A stretch of 64,000 nt of DNA from Ascidia mentula. Lineage: Eukaryota > Chordata > Ascidiacea > Phlebobranchia > Ascidiidae. Positions within the stretch are counted from its first letter, which is position 1, and each line of letters begins with the position of its first letter. The notes beneath the pieces were generated by a model. The model had not been told where the DNA came from. It made no database searches and saw nothing but the letters and a program-made list of their open reading frames with translations. A program made the translations under genes and the position numbers. The stretch is taken from NCBI GenBank assembly GCA_947561715.1, contig OX387198.1, positions 2,294,001 to 2,358,000 of the forward strand, given 5' to 3'. Of the stretch, positions 35,501 to 48,100 are shown piece by piece.

Positions 35501-35748
35501 GTTGGCACGGCTCCCAACTTCAATTTTTTCAGGCCGTCTTTTCCATTTTGTTCAAATAATAACTGATCTGTGCACGGAGTATCTTTCAGTCAAACCTCGC
35601 AAAGCCGACTGTTCTTCGTTGGTACCCACTTATCCCGGCGACAATTTTGCAGCCAGCGTCTGCGAATGGATACAGCAGTGGGAAAGCGGAGCATTTTAAA
35701 ACCATTCTCACTTCTGTTCACACAGTTTGTGGCTGAGCATCTTCCCAT
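32563..35748 (-). pseudogene. P-element/THAP9-like transposase, degraded
   Basis: Reading on the minus strand: a THAP zinc-binding domain (MGRCSATNCVNRSENGFKML, 35748-35590), a helical DNA-binding segment (LPKFLHDDQIKAL, about 35120), an RNase-H-like region with LDEIQVGG and a GITTH-K-VV stretch (about 34790-34590), FMLDVPRLLKKLRSPFL (about 34210), VVTKYSLPTNQ and FKLAPKLTKSHIHPTQY (33560-33320), NWFDIMNYRC (about 33140) and the C-terminal SGRLTQDALESKF (about 32790). Catalytic-core pieces contain stops and shifts, and the insertion at 33581-34206 splits it, so it is inactive. Confidence 0.8.
33581..34206 (+). mobile_element. Ty3/gypsy-like LTR element fragment (fossil)
   Basis: Holds an LTR-end-like stretch, a primer-binding-like tggtgacccc at about 33731 and the start of a gag-like protein (KLPTFWMSQPRVWFQQAEAQ) from 33787. 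No pol or envelope is present, so it is a broken remnant. It lies inside the P-element transposase and is bounded by a 16-base direct repeat (taaaaaaggactcctt at 33581 and 34191). It is younger than the P-element it interrupts. Confidence 0.7.
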
Positions 35749-35986
35749 TATGTGATAATCTTTTGAAAACTGCACTAGCTAACCTTAAACCTGGTGCGTA
35801 TTCAAGTAAATTTTCATCAAAATCGCTACCTTTCCACTGAATTCTCATATCTAATTAAACTAAACTTAAAGTTTCATTAATCACGACGAAAGAAAATTTT
35901 TCTTGAACTCGACAATTTCTGCCAAAAGAAAATTTCTATAGTTTGGCCTATGTCCATTGTATTATTTTGGACACAAAATGGCGGCC

Positions 35987-36974
35987 ATGAGCTTCTATCG
36001 CGTAACAATGGGTTGGACAACTTGTGTTTTCTATGGACTTTGGGAATACCTATTTGGCAACCAAGGCAATTAAGTGTCTTTGAGCCAGCAAATTTCCAGG
36101 CCACCCCAATAACTTAAATAAGTGTAACGGTCAACAAAGTCCTCTTTGCATTGAAAGTTAATTTCCCGTGACTAGCTTGACTTGGAAATTGACTGACAAA
36201 TTTGTTCTGCGGTGTTTTTAGCCTTATTCTTAGTGAACGCAATACATGAGTATTTTCGGACACTTGTTACAATTTGCTAACAGAGCCTTTTAATCCAGGA
36301 CAATCTTGCACACCAATGAAAAGATAAAACTTATTTTACAAACCACAGAATTAATTTCCATCAAGTAAAGACGGATTCCAAATTTCTGCTGAAAATCAGT
36401 GAAACCTCACGAAATCATAAACAGAGCACGCCAGGATGGTTCATAAACAATCCATAAACAACATTCAAAAATACATAAACAGATATCGCACACAAACAAC
36501 TTTTACGCAATCGCCAAACAACCGAAATGGTTTGATAATATAACCTGGATCTATCATGATTTAATAAACACTTTCAAAGCAAATCAACAGTCCTGAAAAG
36601 AAAGCATGTCGTCGATGCAATTACTGCGCATGCGCAACAGCAATAGTATTGAAGCGTGGAATTACTTTTGGTTCGTCTTTATTATCTGTCGAAATTCTAT
36701 TCACAATTAAAAGTCTTTAGTTATAAAATGTTACACCAACAAAAACTGACACAAAAACTTTTCAGGCTTGATTTAATACCTGTGTAACATATTTTATCAG
36801 TCCAACGTAATTTTACAACACGGTGGCGCTCGTGTCGCATCATAGAATACTAAAACAGTATTAGTATTCTATGGTCGCATGGAACAATTTGTTTTGAATT
36901 GGCACCGCGACCTGTTGGTTCATCTCGTAATCGTAGTCGTGTTCTCGTTACTGTCAGACAAAAAGCATTGCGAC
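35987..36974. other. Unassigned region between transposons
   Basis: No gene is recognised. A short hairpin, atagaatacta with its reverse complement, lies at 36841-36873, and a tgcgcatgcgca palindromic word at 36626. Confidence 0.4.
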
Positions 36975-37103
36975 CAGGGATGCACCGAAAGTTCGGTTTG
37001 CCGAATTTATTCGGCCGAAACCAAGGTTTTTATAATTATTCGGTTTCGGCCGAATATTTTTGCAAAGTTCGGCCGAAACCGAAACTTTTTTACTGCATGC
37101 AAC
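36975..37103 (+). mobile_element. hAT-like end or MITE, second copy
   Basis: Begins cagggatgcaccgaaagttc, then ttcggccgaa words, ending tgcatgcaac. Near-identical to the inverse of 3480-3604. The matching inner limit in both copies suggests a small stand-alone element. Confidence 0.55.
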
Positions 37104-37289
37104 ACTGGTACGCAAAGTTTAGAATCATAGTTCAAACTGTACTACTGTGTTTTATTTGTTAATTGTCATCGAAATCACTTTTAAGCAGTTGCTTATGTGC
37201 CAATAAAAGGTTGTATGATACGATCAGATGCATTCCAGCACATGCTGTAATCCTCTATTTGTTTTTTTTTTAATCTAATTGTTTTTTTG

Positions 37290-38590
37290 TAGAAAGTGTT
37301 TCCCAGTTTGCCAGTACCAGCCAAGCACCCAAAGATGTTGAAGAAACGGTTGCATTCAATGTTCAATTATGGATGACAGCCTTTTTGAAATAATTGAAGA
37401 ACCAGTGAGCCCTGCATCATCACACTCTGAAGCATCATTACAACACAAAGCAAAGCGCCGCCGTCGTGATCCAGAAAAGGACATAGTTGACATACAAAAA
37501 GAAATTTATGTCCAAATATCAAACATAGCTATAATTCAACAGCAACAGTTGGAACAAATGATAATAGCAAATGATTTGCAGTGACAAAAGTTTCAGTTGT
37601 CTGAAACCAGTAAAGTTGAACTAACCTGCAGTCAACCCTTCACAGTTGATGATTAGAACTAATTTGCATTTTCAACAATATGCTTCTTTCTGCATGTGTT
37701 TTTCAATTTTCTTTTATTCACTGCTGGTTTTAAAGGTCCAAATCTGTGCTAGTCTGTCGGGGTGTTATTCATTCTTGTTCACTGTTTTTCATTACCCTAC
37801 TTCATTAGTTTCAAATTCTTCACTGTTCTTTTCACCTACCTTATGACTTTCATATTCGTTCAGTATTCTGTTACCTACTTTTTCAAGTTCATTTCTGTGT
37901 TGCTGTGCAGCCACTTTTTTTAATAAACAAACGCAAAAACATTTCACAAACATCACTTTATTGGAATGTAGAAACAATTGAATCTCTCACAGTACTACCT
38001 TGTAAGTCATGAATTTCATTTGTTGTGGTGGTGTCTAGTAGTGAATCTATGTCAGCATTTGCTGGCAGTGGTTGAGGCAATGGCACATTGTGAAGGCGAC
38101 AAATATTGTGCAGAATGAAACAACACATTGTAATTTTACAAACTTGTAGAGGTGAATAACATAACCTTCCTCCTGTGTGATCAATAACTCTCCATCTCTG
38201 TTTTAAAACACCAAATGCACTAAACAACAAAGCTTTATTATCATTTATGTTAATGTTATGAGGTGCAAGACAAGTGTAACTTACTTCTCTATAGTTGACC
38301 GTGTTTGTTTGTGAGCCTTATATTGAAGGGTACTTGGATGACAATACTTCTGTTGTGAAGGGGTACTTGGATGGCTAAGAGGTGTCATTAACCAAGGTTT
38401 TCATGGATAACCACTGTCACCCAGCAAAATGTCATCGTGATATTTTTCACTCTCAAACTCCTGGTACACATTTGATTGTCGAAGAATGAATGAATCATGA
38501 CATGAGCCAGGCCACTTGCATACCACATCCAGAAATACCATATTGGCGTCACATATAGCCTGCAAACAGAATTTTAAGTCAAAACCAATT
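37290..38590. mobile_element. PIF/Harbinger element 2, partial
   Basis: On the plus strand at about 37290-37584 is the C-terminus of a Myb-like accessory protein (RRRRDPEKDIVDIQKEIYVQ, then a Gln-rich helix). On the minus strand at 38580-37958 is the C-terminal half of a transposase: a KWPGSCHDSFIL segment, GDSGYP with the second Asp, AFGVLKQRWRVIDHTGGRLC and ILHNICRLHNVPLP. The N-terminal half is missing and the GDSGYP piece is followed by a stop. It belongs to a different Harbinger lineage from element 1. Confidence 0.75.
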
Positions 38591-38639
38591 TATCTCAAGA
38601 GAAAAGTATGCAACTTGCCTGCACATTGATGGAATGGAA

Positions 38640-38800
38640 ACCCTTTTTGTTGACAAAGAAATGTTCTTCGCTACTTAGCGAAGAGTTTAGCGAGGTCCGG
38701 TTAGCGAGACGGGGGTTCGTAATACCAAATCTCGACTTAACGAGGTCGTGCGTCAATACCGAGCTCGCTAAACTTAGTGAGATGTGTTCGTAATGCCGCC
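38640..38800. repeat. Palindromic gcgag/ctcgc-rich repeat
   Basis: Words such as cttcgctacttagcgaagag, tctcgacttaacgagg and gctcgctaaacttagtgag form several nested inverted repeats. Probably part of a small mobile element; family unknown. Confidence 0.4.
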
Positions 38801-39130
38801 CCAGATAGGTTTCCTGGCCGCGAGCAACGTAATAAGTGTGTACAGGCATATTAAAGATTTGTGTTACAGCGGTTTAAATAAGAGTCTGAAAAAAGCAAAG
38901 TTTTACTTGTTGTATCTGAAAGGAATCATTCTTAGCTGGCTTTAAGAGGTAAAAAGTTTCGTGCTAAGTGTTTTTGAAACACCGTAACTTGCTTGACCTT
39001 TAGGAATAATGCTGCATTTTGCGACCTCCACACAATGAATAAAAATTTAATCGAGCCCTCGTAAACCACGTGACCTTATAGCCCATGTCATCATAACATA
39101 CTTCTGTCGCTTTGAACTCAAATCCCAAAC
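38800..39130. repeat. Fragment of the downstream block before gene 3
   Basis: Matches 19280-19560 and 62085-62400, including the start of the acidic-tail ORF and the taaaccacgtgac word. Its presence upstream of the gene 3 MADF head matches the order block-then-MADF gene seen at 23000-24832. Confidence 0.65.
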
Positions 39131-40126
39131 CAGCCGTGGAACTCAAATCATGACTTACTCTGTACCACCGAAGCAATATATATACTGGTCAGAAATATCT
39201 CAAACAGCAAGTTGTGGTGGTAACACGAATTTTCTGCATCTGTCCTCACTTTTTGAAGTGAGTCGTTTCAAACTGCTGAGGCAGCTTTCGATCTACCTTA
39301 CATATGGCTAATCGAGGCGCCAAACGCTGCCGCTATGCGCTGCCGTCTTGCGCTGCCGTCTTGCGCTGGCAAAATCCATCCCAGTTCACACGTTGCGTTG
39401 AGGGAAATTTCGATTGTTACGTCACACAGTGGTTTGTGTAGCAAAGGGCATCATGAAATGCTTTTTACAGAATTGTTTTTGTTTCATCCATTCACAATTG
39501 ATCTGAGCTTTAATTTCAGAGACAATGTGGGTGACTGACTGTGAAGCAGAAACAAAAAGTCTGGGCTAGTTGGGCACCAAGCGCACTTTAGCTGAACGAG
39601 AAACACACATGCAAGTGCTTAACGCCATGATATGTGCACAAAGGCTGTTTCAGATCGGTGTGACATAGCGAAATGGGGATAGTCATCAAGCAGCCAACTA
39701 GGATTTGGGCTCGATAGTGCGCTTTTGTTCGTTTGGTTGTGCAGTTTAGGCCTACAGTACTTCCGATTCCTTTAGAAGCAATGTCAGTTCAGGTATTTGT
39801 GACCAAAGCAAAATAATTTTTTGAGTTATACTTTAACGGCAAGTTTGTAGCGCTTTTTCTGAAATACTAGGTTTGTCAGAGTTTAGAATTAGTGTTATAT
39901 TTAGGTAAACCCTATCTACCCAGGAACCCCAACCAACCCTATAGGTCATTGTATGGTAATGGAAACACAGTTTATGATATGTTTAGTAATCAGCAATTTA
40001 AATCTTTTAACATGTTGTACTTCGCGTAGTTTTATAGGGTGTGCTTTTAAAAGTAAACCTAATTTAAAAGGGTAAGCATTGTTTCAATAGTGGATATCTG
40101 TTTTCAAGGTATATCGGGTCAATGGT
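39131..40126. other. Region upstream of gene 3, no supported gene
   Basis: A short direct repeat ctgccgtcttgcg occurs at 39341-39365. Otherwise there are only short frames. The promoter of gene 3 should be here, but I cannot point to a specific element. Confidence 0.4.
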
Positions 40127-42180
40127 ATGATGAGCTTTAATAAAACTCTTATAAAACTAGTCAAAGATTCACCATGTTTATATGACTCCAAACACAAAGA
40201 ATACAGAAGCGTCAAAAATAAACAAGATAAATGGACGGAAATCAGCCTAAAGCTTGGTCAAAGAGGTAAATATAAACGTGGTTATCCAGGATTTGTAAAA
40301 CAAAGGGTTTCGAGTGTATTTGGGGAGTTTACCTCTTTTTTTGCTTTTTTTTTCGGAATATGGGTAATTGCTAAAGAACTGTCACCCCAGCAGGTCAACA
40401 TATGGGACTAACATATAAGTCTATGTTGCTTAGACTTACTTGTGAATCTCATATGCGACCTACTTGGTGGACAGTTTTTGTGCATCTACCCCAAATATAT
40501 ACACCATGAAAGTTAATGAGACATAAATACTAAATTGTTCATTCTTCCTGTGAAAAAAAAACAACAAATATAGGCCTACACCTTTTGTTTAGGAAGGTTG
40601 TATTTTCTGACGTTGCCTGTACGAACTACTTGGCTTTGAGTTATGAGTCATAATTAGTTATGAGCAAAATCATGGAAATGCATGCGAAAGTACTTAATTC
40701 TATCATTGCGATTAGGTATAGATTTTTGGTCATAACTATTCATAACTCTTGTTTTCCATGTTTGGACAATTGACTGGTGATTGGTGCTATTGTAGCGTTT
40801 TTTGATAATTTGCTATGCATGGCTAATAAATTGACTTGCAGACTTTGGATAGAAAGATGCGTTGCGATGTCAGGCTTTGTAAATTAAATTGTTCCAAGCA
40901 TGTTATTGACTGAGCGAGTATATAACTGCTACTTCTGATAATCTGAGTGAGTTCCAGTAAGTTAGTTGAGGTTGGGTCATCAGAAAATACAATCTTTTTA
41001 AACAAAAGGTGAAAGTTACATTTGTTGTTTTTTTTTTACCTGAAGAACAAATATAGTTAAGTATTCATCATGTTACAAAAGCATTTCTCAACGGTGAAGG
41101 GCAGACCCCTTGAATATACCTAAATTCAAATAAAATACAAGTCGATCATAATTATTCAAACTTTTAGTGGATGTGTGTAAAAAAAGATGGAAAAGTTTGC
41201 GTGATCGATTTTTGAAAGAGAAAAAGAGGTTGGACAAGTTACAAAATGATGAAGGGACCACAAATGAATCTAATTGGGAGCATTATAAGGATCTCCACTT
41301 CTTGCGCGATCATTTAAGACCTAAACTGTGAGTGAGAGGGTAATGGTTGTAGTCGGTGTGGGATTCACATGCACCTGTAAGAAAATATATAATTCTGAAG
41401 TTTGTAAACAAACCATGCTTATGCCGATGAAAATACAATAAACAACACCGGATCGGTGAACCAAGCCACCCTGGTAGGCTGTCGATCGATACCGTATCTG
41501 TAGTAGCTGAGTAAAACTTTTAAATCAATCTTTCAGACAAACCATGCTTATTGGTCTTTTATATGCAAGTGAAATGGTTTATCTTTGTGTTACTCTTGTA
41601 ATTAATACAGCAAACTGGCATTTATAGTGATTTACACAAAAATTATAGCTGATTGGTTTACCTTAGTATTGTATGTCAATCAGTGATTCAAAACTGTAAT
41701 CTTGTTGTGCAGAATGGTTGTCAATTGTACTGCACACAACACTTGGTCACAGAAAACAGGTAGTAATAACAGTAGTTAAAATTCATGATATTCTTTTTTG
41801 TTAAAAAATATGTTTTTATTCATGTTTCATTTAAGTAGATACAAGTGATGTTTTGGAGGAAGAAAGTACTTCATCCTCTTTTGACCCTTTTGTGATTGGT
41901 AAAAAACGAACAGCTTCATACCAAGATTGTGGGGTATTATGATTTGAGTGTATTTAGTAATTATTTTGCAAATTTCATTTCTTCCAGGAAAATCAGCACA
42001 ACAAAAAAAGCCGACAATCTGTGGAATCAAAAACCACTCAAACTCTACAAACGTTTTCTACTTTTTACAATTTGATCTCAGAAAAACTTGAATCTATGCC
42101 CACTATTTCTGCCTATATAGCAATAGGCGAAATGACAAAGTATTTAGAGCAATATTGTGCTAATCCTAATAAAGTTTCAG
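40127..42180 (+). CDS. MADF domain and BESS-like exon of gene 3 (five exons)
   Basis: Exon 1 carries LIKLVKDSPCLYDSKHKEYR; exon 2 carries VDVCKKRWKSLRDRFLKEKK and W-EHYKDLHFLRDHL, the MADF pattern. Exon 3 is 47 bases as in gene 2. Exon 4 (41839-41933) contains a basic KKR; exon 5 (41988-42180) has HNKKSR then the BESS-like LISEKLESMPTISAYIAI. Phases 1, 2, 1, 0, 1 are the same as in gene 2. Likely nuclear, but no target can be named. Confidence 0.8.
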
Positions 42181-45100
42181 GTATGTAACATCAATAGTTA
42201 TATAATTAGTTCTCTTTCTTTTTGTGAATACATTCATTAATGTGAGGGTTCTTAAACTGGTGGGTGTGAAAGGTTGACATGTATTGGGTGGGGATATAAA
42301 AGATATTGGAATACCTGACTAGCAACCTGTCAGCCATTTATGTTTGGTTTTTCTATGAAAAGGAATTTGTGACAAATCTAAGCAACCCTCAAAAGCTCCT
42401 TTTAATGTCACTTTTATTGCAATGGTAACTGTAATGTGATAATGATCATTACATTGACTCAAGTAGTTCTGGCATTCTGACTAGTTGTTTGTTCATATAA
42501 TATGAATCAAGGATTTAAGGGCATGTGTGTTAAATCCAATTGGATATATTAATAAATAAAGCTATTCTAATAATGTTGTTATTGCTGGACTGGATGAACA
42601 ACAACATACAGGTAGCAAACTATATAGAGCATTAGATCAAGGGAATTTGTAATGTTTCAATACGTTTTTTTTTATTTAAGGAAACACAACATCAGCTGAG
42701 GTTAACACGGATGGTGCAAAAGAAGAACATGCAGCCACCAGACTCAATCAGCAACATTATGAAGGTACAAACAACATAAACACATATTTTCGTGACCAGT
42801 GTATGAAGATACTGATATATAAAGTTACAAAAATACTGTGCAACCCACAGTAGCTTCAACATCCAACTACGACAACACAGAAATCATGTATATATGCTTT
42901 TATATGGGTAGGTAGGATTGCTTGCGGCAAAGACTTCTGTTTGGCGATGTAAAAAATAAACATGTTTAGTGTGTACTAAACAAGTGTTTTTGATGATGGT
43001 AAATAAATGTGGTCGTCTGGCAATTTGTTTGTATTAATGTAACTTGCCTGGGATCTTTAGTTCACACTTCACTGAGATCTATAAATATATTTCTTATTTA
43101 TACTTTTACAAAGCTTAGTTTTAACATTTATATACAATGTATGTATATATGTATATTATACATTGATGATAGGGCCCAGAAAATAATTTGCTTTGCCAAA
43201 AAAATTCGGACACTATATGCTTTTCACATTATATTTTTTTGATATTGTATTGTTTAGATTGCTTGGATAATGGTGAAAGCCTTCAACATCCTTTGAATGG
43301 GAATGGTCATGTTTTGCATTTCACTACAGCACAGCAACGTCCTCAAACCATACCACAGAAGCAACAAACAGGTATTTCAAAAGGTGAAAATAGTATTGTG
43401 AAGTTGGCACACTGTTAAATCGTGTAAGTCTGTCCATTTAGCTGGAAACTGTGGGTAGTAGTTCAGTGTGGATGAGGCCTGTAGATCAAAAAAATGTCAC
43501 TTCCTGCAACTCAATTATCATAAGTGGTTGCATTACTTTTTTGCATTACAATACGAGTTTCATTAAAATAATAGTTATGCAAGTGTATTTCTTATCATAA
43601 TCAATATAATAATTATTGTGTAGTGTTAGTTTGTCTCTAAATATTTTCCTTTCAAATGTAGACACTGCTTTGAACACTGGTGAACCTGAAAGTTACCACA
43701 ATCCTGTCAGCAATGCTACAGAAAACTTCATGCCAGCAAATCAATCTTCAGTTAATGGTAGTGTTTTACCACCACAAACAGGTATTTCACATTGCTGCAT
43801 TTCCATATGTACAGAAAGGACATTTTGTATCATAAGCCAAATTGAACAACGTTAAACCTTACAGTTGGTTAACATTAAAATTCATGCCGGCATAAACAAG
43901 ACATGCAAACCAGCTCATTTCGACCTGTGCTTGTTTGTTTTTTTATTTTTGTGTTCACAGACACAGATAATATTCCAAAAAAGGAAATTAGCTCATAAGT
44001 TTGTCTGCAAATACAGCTATGTAATTTTTCTGAAGTGTAAGATCCATCTTGATTTTAAATTTGAGTTGTTTTTTATTGATGTTTAATGCAGGTTTTACTT
44101 TAGTGGGCAGAAATTTAAATCTCTTGACTGGAAATGATGCCTTTACTGCAAACAACTTAACACAGCAACCACAACTTATGCAATTTCTTCCATCAACAAC
44201 AGGTATTTCTTGGAATCTTGGAAATTTGGCTAGGTGGTAGAAGAAGAAATGAACAATTAAGGCTTAATTTTTGCCTTTTTCGCCATTCTAAGTTTTCGAC
44301 ATGCAAAGCCACTGTTCGACACGGGCGGCGTGAAACAATGTTGGGTTACCGATATTCAGTAACATGAACAGACCAATGCCATTGTCTTTAAAGACCATAA
44401 ATTGAATTACTTTAATAACTTAATTATCGGTCATGCCAATCTTGCAGCATTCACTCATCAATCTTACTAGTTTTCTTTTTTCAATGATTGGCATATAGAT
44501 GCTGGTGGCAAAGTGGTTCAAAAAAATTGGTGCCAGTAGAAGTCATTTAATTGCAAACTGCAAATAACTATTTGGGGAGAAGTTTGTATTTTGAGTCACT
44601 ATTAAACAACAGCATTTACCTGAATAGTTATGTAGTGTTGAAAACTTAATGCAATCATCGTTTGCTATGCCGGGATCCTCATCCAAATTGATTTTGTCTC
44701 TTTAGATGGCTAAATAAATGCAACCGCAATAAATTTTAGACAAAATCCATGTAAACACCAGCCAACACTTGCTTTAACGTTCTGTTATGTTTAAAACTAA
44801 CCATTTACCAAACACGTGCCATGGTTGCAGAACATGTTGCTTTGTTACGAAACAAGTACCGTTTTTTGTTCAATTGGACCTATTTAATGAGACATATCAG
44901 CCTACAACATGCAGGTTATTCTTTTGTTTTGTTGCTATTTCAACATGTATTCTAAACTTATTTAAGTACAAGAATTCTATAATGGAAATAAGCCTGGTCG
45001 TTCTCATAAGTTAGTTACCACATACGGCATTTTTACTATTCAACACGCACGACAATTTTTCTCAAGATGTTTGACACGCAATAAAAATCCGATGCCCTGA

Positions 45101-48100
45101 ACAATAAAGAAAATAATCTGCATTATTAAAAGCCTTAACTTTCAAGTTCCTTATCGCCAATTTAATCCACATGCTAGATATGTATATTTTTTTGTGAGCC
45201 TCATCAGAGCACTTAATCTACAAGTTAATTTTTGGTAAAAGCTTAAATTATAGAAACTACTTCCATCCACATGTCATTGTGTACATATTTGAAGAGTTAT
45301 AAATTTCTTTTTTGTGTAGATTCTACTTTCTGTAATGGTGGAAGTTCCTATAATACTGTCACCAGTGTCCCACCCGGAAATGGTTCTTTGATTACCGCTA
45401 ACCCAACACAACAACATCAGAATACTGTGCAAACTTTACAAACAGGTATTAACTTGAAATTAATAAGCTTAAAGCAAAAAGTCACACAGAAATGCAAGGA
45501 ATAAATTTTCTCCAAAATGGTATAAAAGCATGCAGTGAATTTATTGCAACTTTGTGACACGAAAAAAATGTTAATTCATTTGTGCAACACCTTTTTCTCA
45601 TGTCTCTTTTTTCGTGTCATGCAATGAGGCCATCAGTCCATCGTAGCAAATTTGTTAATATCAAAAACTACACGAAGAGTATTAACATAGAAAGATGTTT
45701 TTAGTCCCTGTTCACCATCTTTTTTTATATTGACGTGATGTAACATTTATTATGTTTCCAAATACAGATTTCAGTGCAAACCATGTTGAAATTCCCAATA
45801 ACCCAACAAGCTTTGGTGAATACAAAACAAGCAGTGATATTTCTACGAGGCAGTCGGATGCTGCAATAGTGTTGATGCAACTTTCCGGTAAGTTTTCTTG
45901 CAAACAAACACTGATTAGTAAATGTGACAAAATTTAACGTTCTTTTGTTTCTTTGTTTTTTTTGCACATGAATCTTTATGTGACCCTACCTAGGCCTAAT
46001 TCTTTTCATTTTTTTGAAAATCTGTAAAGTCTTGTACTGTATTTACTTGATTGTAAGCCACAGCTTGTAAAGTTTTTTAACCTACTGTTTCTGCGGTGAT
46101 CAATCGAGGGCAGCTTATATTCGAGGGTGGCTGTGGCTCTGAGTTTCAATAAAATTCATGTTTAACTTGCTCTGCCTTACCAGTACGTTTTATCAAACAC
46201 AGTTATCAGCGTACCTGACAATTTCAATGGACAGATTTGTTGACAATTATTGTTATAGGGCACCTAAGGTTGCCTATGACATTAACATGTGGCATAAATT
46301 CGAAGGCGGCTTATATTAACTTTTGAACACTGTCACAATTGAATAAATAAGGTTACACACTCTCAAGTTTATTTGCACTAGTTTTTTCACAAAATCACCA
46401 ACTTGCTTAACACTAACATGACAAAAGTATGAAAATATATTTTTGTAAAACCTATTCAAGGTATTGAAGAGCCTGCAACTACTCCTTATAGCCCAAGGTT
46501 CACTGAACTAATAAATAGTCAACAAGTATATACTGGCAATATTATCCAGGGAGCAATACAACAAACAGGTAATTTCATTGTTTATTACAAGCCCATTGAT
46601 TTACATAACACATATGCAAAGTTATATTTTTTTTTGCAAATTTTACTTCTTTCTTCTTCCAGGAAAATCAGCACAACAAAAAAAGCCGACAATCTGTGGA
46701 GTCTAAAACCACTCAACCTCCACAAAAGTTTTCTCCCTTTTGCAATTTGATCTCAGAAAAACTTGAATTGATGCCCACTATTTCTGCCAACAAAGCAAAA
46801 CACGCAATCTTACAGTGTTTGGAGCAATATTGGGGTAATCCTAATGAAGTTTCAGGTATGTAACATCAGTAGTTATATAATTAGTTCTCTTTTTTTTCTA
46901 ATTCATTAAGGATGTGAAAGGTTGACACGTATTGGGTGGGGATATAAAAGATTTTGAAATAACTGACTAGCAACCTGTCAGCAAATTATGTTTGGTTTTT
47001 CTGTGAAAAGAAACTTATAACAAATCTAAGCAAGCCTCAAAAGCTCCTTTTAATGTCACTTTTGTTGCAATGGTAACTGTAATGTGATAATGATCATTAC
47101 TTTGACTTGAGTAGTTCTGGCATTCTGACTAGTTGTTTGTTCATATAATATTAATCAAGGATTTAAGGGCATGTGTGTTAAAACCAATTGGAGATATTGA
47201 TAAATAAAGCTATTCTAATAATGTTGTTTTATAAAGTTGTTTTAATTACAGAAAATGTTATTTCATCTGATGTCACAAAAGAAGTATCAGTTGTTGCTGG
47301 ACTGAATGAACAACAACATACAGGTAGCAAACTATATAGAGCATTAGATTAAGAGAATTTGTAATGTTTCAATACATTTTTTTTTGCTATTGTGATACAA
47401 GTCTTAGCATGTGCGCTCGCTAACGACATAACTTTTTAAAAAACGAAATTGATGGTGTTCAATCAAGTATTATCGTTTTGCCCATGCCCGGTACAGGATC
47501 GTTAATACAACATAAAAACTACCGCAAAAACTGAATATTTGGTTTCAACCAGAACCGAATTTGGACAATTCCATGCATCACTAGTGTAGAATGTCAGATT
47601 ATAGAAATTTTTGAAATTGTGATGTGTTTATTTTGTTTAAGGAAACACAATATCTGCTGAGGTTAACACGGATGATGCAAAAGAAGAACATGCAGCCACC
47701 AGACTCAATCAGCAACAGTATGAAGGTACAAACAACATAAACACATATTTTCGTGACTAGTGTATGATCATACTGATATCAAGTTACAAAAATACTGTGC
47801 AACCCACAATAGCTTCAACAACATAGATAAATGTGGCCGCCTGGCAAATTGTTTATATCAATGTAACTTGCCTAGAATCTTAAGTTCACACTTCACTGAG
47901 ATCTGGATGTTTGTCATTTCTTCTTCAAACTTTTAAAGTTACTTTTACAAAGCTTGGTTGTAACATGTATATACATTGATTTTTAGCGCTCAGAAAATAA
48001 TTTTTTTTGTCGAAAAAAATGGACACTGTGTAGGTTTTTCCCATTATATTTTTTTGATCTTGTAATGTTTATATTGCTTGAATAATGGTGAAAGCCTTCA

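Larger units (their letters stand above)
32289..35986 (-). mobile_element. P-element-like transposon, about 3.7 kb
   Basis: A perfect 22-base inverted repeat bounds it: ggccgccattttgtgtccaa at 32289 and its reverse complement ending at 35986. Inside, on the minus strand, is a THAP-domain transposase. I do not see a clear 8-bp target duplication, so the repeat may be subterminal. It carries an LTR-element fragment at about 33581-34206. Confidence 0.75.
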
